Of a DNA stretch of 64,000 bases, positions 54,649 through 64,000 are shown one piece after another (within the stretch, counting starts at the first letter, position 1; every line of letters begins with the position of its first letter). Where the stretch lies: assembly GCA_030386875.1 (NCBI GenBank), contig CM059578.1:26397009-26461008 (forward strand), given 5' to 3'. The position numbers and the translations under genes are program-made. This DNA is from Morinoia aosen (lineage: Eukaryota; Arthropoda; Malacostraca; Amphipoda; Talitridae). The notes beneath the pieces are model-generated. The model did no database searches. It saw only the letters and a list, made by a program, of their open reading frames with translations, and was not told where the DNA came from.

Positions 54649-57600
54649 GATTGAATGAGTTCACAATATAGACTTTACTTTCGTTTTTCTTGCTTTTTCA
54701 ATTACTTTGTTTCTTCTCCGTATTTTTGCTTCCTATTTTACTCGTTTTTTTTTCTAATGACTTTTTGTTACCTACAATTGTAGAAAAATTAAACGTTTAT
54801 ACAGCAACTCAACACCTGTTAAAAACAATGTTTTGGGACTGAATTTGCGTATCGAATACAAATATTAATTTATTCACAGAAAAAGAAAAGACAAAAGGGT
54901 TGTTCAAAGTCATTGTGATTCTCATTCACATCCGTAATTTTTTATGGGTATTTTGAACATTAAATGGCTTAATTAGAAGGATGAACCACCACATTCTATT
55001 CTCATTCACCCTCTCAATATCGAAATATTACTCAGTTCATTTTTCTGATTAGGTACCTTTCAGTACAGGTACTTGAAAGGAAAATTTAGCAAAAAAATTT
55101 AATGTCAAATACTTTAAAAACTATAAACAATCCTCACTCGTGGTTGCCCTCGAGTAAATTTTTGAGACACACTATATTTAATATACGAAAATTAAATTTT
55201 TTACCTTCACTCATACGTTTCCAGCTCACCAGCATAATGAAATTAAATATTTTGAATTAACTGCCAACAATAATCGTATAGATTAGTTTCTCTTGTCCAT
55301 TAATTTCCTCTACGAAAGAAAAAGAGACTTACCTGCCTTAATTTTGAATTGAAAACAAAATAATATCAAATTACACTCAGCTCGTGAAAAACGAATCCTT
55401 TTAAAAAATTTTTTAGTTGATAAATTATGGAAACTACATAGTAGACTGAATTAAGTTTGGGTAAACTTAGTTTATTTTAGTTTCATTGTATCAATGTTCA
55501 TCTTTCAAAATGATCTCCGTTTTCAAATTTTTAATAAAAACTACAGGCAGCAATATGACAATAGCACGTATGTCTCCAAATTCTTGAATTCACAAAATCG
55601 AAAAATGTTACTCCATTAACGCAGTTTGTCGTGCACCTCTAAGAAACATTTTTCACGTCGTGCGTGATGTAATAAGGAATATTTCCAATTGCCTTGAATT
55701 CCGGGATAATAAAATACCCTTGCAGTTCAGAACATTGTTTCAAGAAGAGGCAGAACTCAGCCACTTAACCTTCAACTTGCCATGCAACAGCAAAAGATAT
55801 CCAAGTGGCTTTAAATTCGAGTAGCATTGTTGAGACGACAGCCGCAGATCGTACAAAGTCTACGGAAATTACTACCCGGTTTCGTGCGCGAGTAACCCAA
55901 TCTGTTTGCTACAAATCGTGTTCATTTCAATTTTTAGCCGTAGGAAAGAGATAGTCCACTCTCTTGTATCAACTGGCAGGTAAGCAGACGTCTGATAACA
56001 GAGCTAGCAGTTTTCCACAAATCCCTGACTTCAGAGATGATAAGACAAAATATACGCTCGAATTCACTTACGCTATCTTGTAATGACGCGAATTCAAATA
56101 ACATGATGCATTGAAAATAATAATATCTCAACATTACATTTAAATCTAATCCGTTATTCCAGACCCGATCGCAAATAAGACAATTTTTGATTATTTTGTT
56201 AATGACGTATCACCCTCTATCACGATCACATTTTGTCTCAACATGAAGCTGCTGCTGTTCTTCACAGAAGCTACGGTTCAGCAGGCTTCGCCTGAACTAG
56301 ACATCAGATGGACGACACAACCCCTGGGAAGGTCCAGAGGTCTGTCAGTGCATCACACTTCTTGATATTGTACTGCTGACCATTCGTGAGCAGAATTCAT
56401 TACCAACCAAGGTAAACTCAAATGTTGTGTTGAAAATTGTTTACAACTTTGTCTGATATAACCGAAGGTTAACGTCTAGCTGTACGGCCGTGTCAACCCA
56501 TTGTAGTCTCAAGGTTTAAAACGGTGACATTCTTCTCGCTGTTGATGTCATATTAAGGAGGTATTTAACTTACTAGCTCAAACAAGATATCTATATGTAC
56601 AAATACTAGGAACGTTTTTCTACGTTTTTAAGCAACGTATGGGTTTAAATAAAATAAGATCGTTGCTAGACGCAATATTATCTATAAAATTGTTTCATTT
56701 ATACATAATGATTATACGTACTCCTGTTTTGCAAATGGAATCAACCTTTTATGACTATACTCCGGCGCTTATTGAGCGTCAACATCCACATGATTTAATC
56801 TCCATACTCCATTAGAGTTTTATTAAATAGAAACTCCCTTATTTCTTTTTAATTCTGTTCAAATTAAACGTAGTGCCAGAGGTTCCCTGTAACGGTCAAG
56901 GCTCTAAGTTACTCCACAGTTCGTTTATGCAATGAAACAAGGCAGCGGTTTGACTTCAACCGAAATATCGATTTTACTCCCAGTGGATCTTAAAGAAGGA
57001 AGAGAAATCTTATGAAAATACATAGCCAACTTTAACGCAAATTCTGAAGTAACCTTGAAAAACCTCCACCAATCATTACAGGAATGGAACAATAACAGTG
57101 AAGTGAACGTGAAAAAACTGAAAAATTCTTACTCGAATGTTAGTTAGTTGAAAACTTAGTCAGAATTGAGAGTATATTATAGATAAATAATTATCGTGTT
57201 AGATAACCTTGAAAACACAGTTTATGATCCAGAAACTTTCAACTTCTACCTCACTGTTCTTGTATAATAGAAAATTCACTGCAAAATATAATTTTGGACT
57301 TGAAATGCAGTCGAGGGCCAACTTGGCGCTGAAGATACCACTCTTTAGCGCTCACAAAAAATTGTGCACTCGAGCCCATCTTTTAATTCTGAAACATTTC
57401 ATTCAAAAACCTGTTCTAAAAATACATTAACCTGAATACGAAAAACCTTTCACAATTGGAAAGTATATGTGTTCTTTTATGGTATACACTCTCCAAAGGA
57501 AAAGGAAATGATTTTTGAAATTCAACAGCTTAAACACGAATGGTTTAGTGAAGTTCTTTGAAATTTCACGTGAACTACATGTCTTAAATTATTTTATTCA

Positions 57601-58409
57601 TTCTTGAGGTAGACCGCTCATGTCAGAGTGGCGTAGCTTAAATAAAACTTGCTGTGATCTATACTTTCGAATGTCTTTCTTAATTCATGGAAAATCAAGA
57701 AGACCAGATTTTCCTCCTTAATATTATAATAAAGAAATCGTAGATGATTTAGAATGGCCTGAATTGTTGATTTCTGAGTCGAAAAAATAAATTACGGTAA
57801 CAGAACTGAAGAACTTAGCAAAGGGATCCATTCTGGAGTTGTCTAAAACGAATTACTTGTCAAAGCGAAATGAATAACACTGTAGATAAAGGTATATTTT
57901 GCGTAAACTCTGTTTTTCAAAAATCTTACTAAACCTCGACAGCGCAGAAATTTACCTATAGTTCTTGATGCAAATTTTGTCATTGTTGTTAAAGTTACTC
58001 AAGTAATTTATTTTAATTCGTGAAGATTTCAGAAGGAAATAATTTATTTATAATATAGGTAACAATAAATGAAATTAGATGAGCTACGAGTTTGAAAACG
58101 CTAATGATGATCAACAATGACTTTAAAATGATCAACAACATGATGAAATGCAAATGAAATATTTCCCAAAATAAAATGCTCTACATTCTCAACTCTACAT
58201 TTTACTACATTTACACGCACGTGGAACCTTAAATATGTTCACAGACGCCACCACTGAAGATATGTTTATATGCAAAGCAGGAAGACGTGAACGCTTGATG
58301 TGTTATCCCTAATGGAGATAAAAAAGTTCTCATTTTTCACCGTTTCAGAATAGCATTGATCGTAGACGACAGTATTTTTTTGGGTGTTGGAAACAACCCA
58401 ACTCTGTGT
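54649..58409. other. Upstream of the monooxygenase gene; nothing recognised
   Basis: Must contain the promoter and probably non-coding 5' exon(s) of the minus-strand gene, but no TATA or other core element could be called with confidence. No other coding segment recognised. Confidence 0.45.
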
Positions 58410-58530
58410 TATTGAATCCCCCTCATTATTTCACCATCATCCTTTTAATACTCCCTCAACTCAGTTGTGTTTTTGAACCCCTCTCATTATTTCACCATCA
58501 TCCTTTTAAGACTCCCTTAAACACTGGGTA
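58410..58530. repeat. ~60-bp tandem duplication
   Basis: 'ctcattatttcaccatcatc' followed by 'cttttaa.actccct' occurs twice. Confidence 0.9.
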
Positions 58531-58783
58531 ATTTTAAACTGTTTTGGTTAACAGAATGGAAATTTTTCGCTTGTATGTACTATATTCAAGGTAAAATAAT
58601 TTCTTACGACGGAAAATTTCGTAAGGACTATGGTTAGGAGCACATTGCCCTCAATCATTTCTTTTCGACTAGTGACATGGGTATTACAAGACTCATGTGT
58701 GTGTGTATCATCTAAGTGTATTAATTTTAAGATATTTAAAAACCAATGATTGTAATATTGTACAATCTCTATTGGAAGTAAAG

Positions 58784-58788
58784 TTTTT

Positions 58789-58860
<72 letters not shown>

Positions 58861-58863
58861 TCG
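58784..58863. repeat. (TTTC)n microsatellite, about 20 copies
   Basis: Perfect tetranucleotide tract; overlapping open frames (poly-FLSF or KERK repeats) are artefacts. Confidence 0.98.
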
Positions 58864-61174
58864 TTCTTGCAGTTTTAGTTTTGAATTGATTTCTTCTGAT
58901 TTTAGCTAGTGCAAATTTGCATAGGGTACCAGCTAGCTTTTTGTTTTGCAATCATGAAGGAGAATAACCTCTTGTTTTTATAATGTTGAAAGAGTCATTT
59001 GTACTGACATCGTATTTCGGGTTGACGTAGCCCCAATAGCATTTTGTTAAAAGTTTTCACTCTCAGTTTTATTTTTTACTGAGCCATGTATCATTTATCC
59101 CTTAATGTTACGAGTTCCAATAACTTATATTTAATTGTATTAAACTACAATGCGTGTGTTGTTGCTTTACTGCTCTTGTATTAGCATTTGTGTATTCTTT
59201 CTAACTCACAATCTGGTGCACTAGAAAATTACTCGTGCTGATGCCCCATCACAGACGCAGCGCATGACTCAGAATCTTTGATCCAGAAAAACATTGGCTG
59301 CAACGCTCATTCGAGTTTTGTCTGGTTGGTTTGCAAAAATATGCGAGCGATTTTTAGAACACAGGCGCGATCTCTAAAAAATTAAGAAGAGTAACGCAAA
59401 ATATTGCCACGATGAACTTTCCTTCAAAACACTTCAAAAAAACAATGTTTCCTTCAGAAACATTGAACCGTGTCCACGCATTTAAACTTAAGATGTTTGT
59501 TCGTAACTGTTACTTGGTACATTTTAGACCGTAAGGTACAAACAATTATTTATTACAATTACTGAAACTTGAAATAAAGAGACGAAACTTGTAACGGATG
59601 TGCACTAATTATGGCTTCTATTTTAAAGCATTTTAAAAGCCAGTTTTGTTGTATTTACACTCCACGTATCACCATTGTTAGAAAGGTATTGTTTTTTCGG
59701 TTATATTCTACAGCGACAATAACTTTATTTCAGGGTACCCTACTTTACAAGACATAATATCTCTACAGGAGCACAGAAAACCTGTCTCTGGCGTACTGAT
59801 ACGCACACCCTACTGTGTACTCTACAACCGAGGCTTGACAAAAAACACAATCGCTGTGGCTGTGAATAAGGCTTTTAATGTGAAATTATGATTCGAAAGC
59901 CCAGATGAAAACGATTTTCATTTGAGGAAATACTACTTATCGAGACAGACTTAACATTGTGTAAATTTGCAGGCAAAGAAGCGTTTGGAAATTAGTGCAA
60001 TCAAAAAATGCATTCACGGGAATCACGATTAACTATTATGACTGAATAGTTTGCGTGATCAAGCAAAAATAAAAGCAGCTGCGGGTAAAATTTTCGATGA
60101 TAAAAAAACAGAAAAATTGTTGATTTAAATCCCGATATCGTCGTCGCGGAAAAAAATTAACCAGGAAGCACGATGGTCATCATATACCTGCAGTGTGTGA
60201 TGATCATCGTTGATATAAAACTCATGGGATTATCATAAACATCGAATTATTAGTTCAACATAATTTATACATCATCATTGTGTATAAGATGATACTAAAA
60301 AGAAAAAATACTTCTGAACTTCAAAACTAAGACTTGAATTCGGTTTGTTACGAATAACAAAAATGTAAGTTAGTGTAACGTGGATATGAAGCGTAGACAG
60401 AAAAACAGGAACGCTGGAAAAATGTACATAATGAAAGATGATATGACCTACACACGATAACTGCATTATGTAGTATATTAGTCCAGATATGATGAAATAA
60501 TAGTGAGCTCGTCAAGAACGGTTCATTCAACCGTTTCTTTTCATCGATTTCCCACCTAAGTTGCTTATCGGGACTTTTAAAAAGTTTATTTGCTGTGCAG
60601 CCTATTCCACAAAAAAGATACTCGGAGGTAATATTACACTTATAATTTGAACACTGAACACTGAACTGAACATTCACAAAAATTAGAACATTATCTTCAT
60701 GTAGAAAGCACAAAAAAATAGAGCGTTTGAAAATAACTACTATTATCAGAAATAAATGAAATAAAAATGTTTCAAATAAACCCAAGATATGTCAGTACCA
60801 AAGCTTTATATGAGGAATGAGTTTTAAAATGTAACAGAGCGAGCAACGAAGATTAATGATTTTGTATGAATATTATAATTTAGAACGTCACCGACAGGAA
60901 AAAATAACCCAGTAAGTACTTTGTTCGTTACAACTTATGAATTATAAATATAAACTTCTCTAATGTAAATAATTATTCCGTACTGTTTATATAGTTTACT
61001 GGAGAAACATTATTCATGTATTGTTAATTGAAAGACCTTACTGGTCACCGGCAGTGAGAAAAACTAACAGGTTTAAACACCTGCGTCCCATAATGAGGGC
61101 AGAGTTCAATGTCCACTCATGATGATCAAGGAAGTCAAACCAGCTTCAATTTTACGCTGTTTGTGAACTGATGT
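58864..61174. other. Non-coding, nothing recognised
   Basis: The open frame at 60348-60785 (minus, 145 codons) is Phe/Leu/Cys-rich, lacks a recognisable domain and is not supported as a gene. Confidence 0.5.
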
Positions 61175-61830
61175 AGGGAATGGTGATACAACGCTAGTGC
61201 TCTCAACTCGATGTGAAACCTCCCTTAAATAAAACCCTAAGTATTGATTAAGTTGCTCATATGGTTAAATGTTAAAATGGGTGCTCTTCCTGTTTGGAAC
61301 TTGAATATTTTGCAGAAATATAAAGACTATAAAGTAGGGTGTTGTGCTACAGCGCTAGTGCTCTTAACTCGATGTGAAACCTCTCTTTTTTCAATAAAAC
61401 CTTAAGTATTGATTATGTTGCTCATATGGTCAAATGTTAAAATCAGTGCTCTTCCTGTTTGGAACTTGAATATTTTGCAGAAATATAAAGACTATAAAGT
61501 AGGGTGTTGTGCTACAGCGCTAGTGCTCTTAACTCGATGTGAAACCTCTCTTTTTTCAATAAAATCCTAAGTATTAATTATGTTGTTTATATGGTCAAAT
61601 GTTAAAATGAGTGCTCTTCTTGTTCGGAGCTTAAATATTTATCAGAAATATATAGACTACAAAGTATGGAACGGTACTCCAGCGCAATTGCTCTCAATGT
61701 GAAACTTCTCTGTACTAAAAACCGAAGTATTGATTAAGTTGTAAATTTGGCTGGTAAAATGTAAAATGTAGATGCTTCCCTCCTGTTTGGGGCTCAAATA
61801 TTTACAAAAAATAAATTGTTGATTAGACTT
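61175..61830. repeat. ~160-170-bp tandem array, about 4 copies
   Basis: Each unit contains 'agcgctagtgctcttaactc', 'gatgtgaaacctctc' and 'gcagaaatataaagactata'. Units 2 and 3 are nearly identical and the outer ones more diverged. Confidence 0.93.
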
Positions 61831-64000
61831 CGCTGCTTATTAGTGAGCAAAGAAGTAGCGTTGCCCAGCCCCGGCTGTGAAGGGCATTGAAGGAAGCATG
61901 TCAGTTTTAAATCTGAAATATGCACCGTTACAGAACATAATTATTCAAGATTTTGAAATTTACAAGCCGGTAAAGCACTTTAGATCCCCCGCGGCCAAAC
62001 CAATATTCCATGTTGTCCGTCTGCTGAAAAAGGTTGGGGGATTTAAATAAATTAATTTTTGTCTTGTGTGGAACCGCAAAAATACAAACTTGTAGCAGAC
62101 TCAGCTCCACATAATTTAAAAAACTTTAACAAGCTATTAGAGTACCAGAAGTTCTTAAATAGTTTCTGTGGAATAACACCTGATCTGATAAGATCTTTCT
62201 AGTCTTCTACCTCAGCAGGAGACCTTCTAGGGACATCGTCTGAGATTTTATGATGCCCCTAAAAATGGTATCCCATAACACGTTATCGTCTTGACAGTTT
62301 CTTCTCATTCGCCCAATTAATTACATTCTCCTAGAAATAGAAGCTTCTCTGGCACTGTGTTGGGTGCAGTATTGTCCGCCGGTAAACTGACGCAATGTAT
62401 CTATGTCAACTGACAAGTATGTTGGTTTTTTAGCGAAAAATTTTACATTGGTTTTCAATTTGCATGCTCTGGTAATTTAGAATTCCTCGGCCCATAAAAT
62501 TCGGCTCGTATTTTAAAAGTTTTTTCGAGTGCTACTTATGGTGTTAGTCAATTAAAGAAAACTTCGGAACAGTGCAAAGTTATTTTCTTTTCTGTCCAGA
62601 AGTATGATCTAACACAATACAGCTTCGATGTATAACTTTGCGAAGGAATTCAAAAATATTTTTTCCTCTTTGCGGCAAGCTTTGCTTTAACGTTTTTACC
62701 TGGAATACATTCCATACTGTTAATCTTATTTGAAAATCGTAGCATGGTCACAAAGAGAAGCAATATTGTCGTCACTTACTAGAAAACAAAATCTCTCTAC
62801 CCTGCAAATTAATCGTGAAAGAAAAACGAACCCATTAAGAAAAAATTCTCTTACAATTGCTGGCAGATGTGGGTAACAATCTCATGGAAATAGATTTTAA
62901 TTTTTCTGCTGGTTGAATCTTAGCCAATTTCAAAATTATCATTATGAACCTTGGCTCATTTGAGACCCATGTGTGGTGTTACCGCATGAAACCGGTACTA
63001 GACGATTCCAACATCACTCCTGCACAGCAGTAGACAACCACAGACGTCAATAGCGATACACACCTGCTTATTTTTTTAGAATCTGATTTCCTACACTGAT
63101 ACCATGAAAAAAAATCGAGGTTGTAACTCCACCCGATTCCAAATTTGAATATTCCAAGCGGTATATACCATGAAAAAAATTCATGTAATCACTCCACCCG
63201 AAAAATTTGTTTTATCAAAGCGGTGCCAAATAAAATGCATAATTTTGCCACCATGAATGTAAAGTAGAATTGAATAGAAACGATCTGAGTGACTTAATCT
63301 CAGGTGCCTATCCAAGTCATGTGCTATATAAGGCACCTATCACGGGCAGGCATTAGAAGAGGAGTAGCAGGAAAATATTAGCGATCTCGTTCTCGGTAAT
63401 TAATTTTCACTCGCGAGCGTACGTTCGCTGTTATATAATGAAACGATGAAGCAGCCGTTTCACAGGAGTGTGACTTTATTATATGAATTTTCACTGCATT
63501 CAATAAGGAAGTTAAGAGCAGTTTGAAAACGCGTTTTCTATCCTTCGTTGACCGGTAAAGACTTAAGACTATCGGAAAAGACTTCAACACTATTATTGTA
63601 AATACATCATATATAAACTCACACTTTTCAGACAAAGACTATAAACTAAGCACATGGTAATTTTTTTATGTATCCCTGCAATCTCGGTCAACTTGTGGAG
63701 ATGGAGAATTTCCAACCCAGGGTTGAACTAGACGATTCTGTGTATCGGTAACTGGTTCCGGCTTCTAGCAATTTCAGCTAGAAAGGAATTTAGGAATAAC
63801 GTTGTCCTATAATTTTTTTCAATTAATTTTTTACTGTTATTGATAGTTGACCGTTATTACTGATTGAGACATTGTCCTTGGAGCCAAAGAGTTTTTTTGG
63901 GTTAATATCGTTGAATTTATTCAGATATTGTTGGCTTCGATTAATTGACTCCGCAAGCGTCTTTGTTCAAGGAAAATGAATTCAAACCATTGAAACGTAA
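61831..64000. other. Non-coding, nothing recognised except a small duplication
   Basis: A ~65-bp near-duplicate occurs at 63100-63215 ('taccatgaaaaaaa' ... 'ctccacccga'). No gene recognised up to the right edge. Confidence 0.5.

Noticed and set aside
58697-58951. FLSF- and KERK-repeat proteins
   Set aside because: Translations of a perfect TTTC microsatellite.
60348-60785. 145-codon minus-strand frame as a gene
   Set aside because: Composition is that of AT-rich non-coding DNA, no domain is recognisable and there is no supporting context.

Overview
The window looks like intron-rich, AT-rich animal nuclear DNA, most likely from an arthropod or another invertebrate. The basis is one protein-coding gene spread over about 22 kb in 13 small coding exons with GT-AG introns, a CR1/L2/Jockey-like LINE, a tRNA-derived SINE, a Tc1/mariner remnant, and very many tandem repeats with units of 20-180 bp. 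There is no operon structure, and no CRISPR array or prokaryotic system. The species cannot be told from the sequence.

The one gene that can be reconstructed end to end lies on the minus strand at 32714-54648. It encodes a 754-residue DBH/MOXD1/tyramine-beta-hydroxylase-type copper monooxygenase with a signal peptide, a DOMON domain, and N- and C-terminal Cu2 monooxygenase domains. All six expected copper ligands are present. It ends in a His/Asp/Glu-rich tail and a hydrophobic C-terminus. Every junction was checked for reading phase: the 13 exons total 2265 bp (755 codons with stop) and join in one open frame.

Layout. 1-12.9 kb: non-coding DNA with tandem repeats, a 125-bp-arm foldback element (1960-2288), a 168-bp-arm inverted repeat (8284-9558) and two LINE 3'-tail copies. 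12.9-16.2 kb: a 5'-truncated LINE inserted in a 26-bp minisatellite and itself interrupted by a palindromic tRNA-SINE insertion with a 14-bp target-site duplication. 16.2-32.7 kb: mostly tandem arrays, including about 31 copies of a 32-bp unit, plus a Tc1-like fragment and a tiny open frame coding a signal-peptide-like sequence. 32.7-54.6 kb: the monooxygenase gene, with introns full of tandem arrays. 54.6-64 kb: no gene recognised; two microsatellite/minisatellite blocks.

The most unusual signal is inside the monooxygenase gene. Pieces of exon edges, with their splice sites, recur as tandem or nearby copies in adjacent introns: the exon 1 donor end, the exon 4 donor, and the exon 5, 7 and 8 acceptor ends. 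The intron 1 array also carries an acceptor-like motif in every unit. This suggests that local tandem duplication repeatedly captured splice boundaries, leaving decoy splice sites and pseudo-exons.
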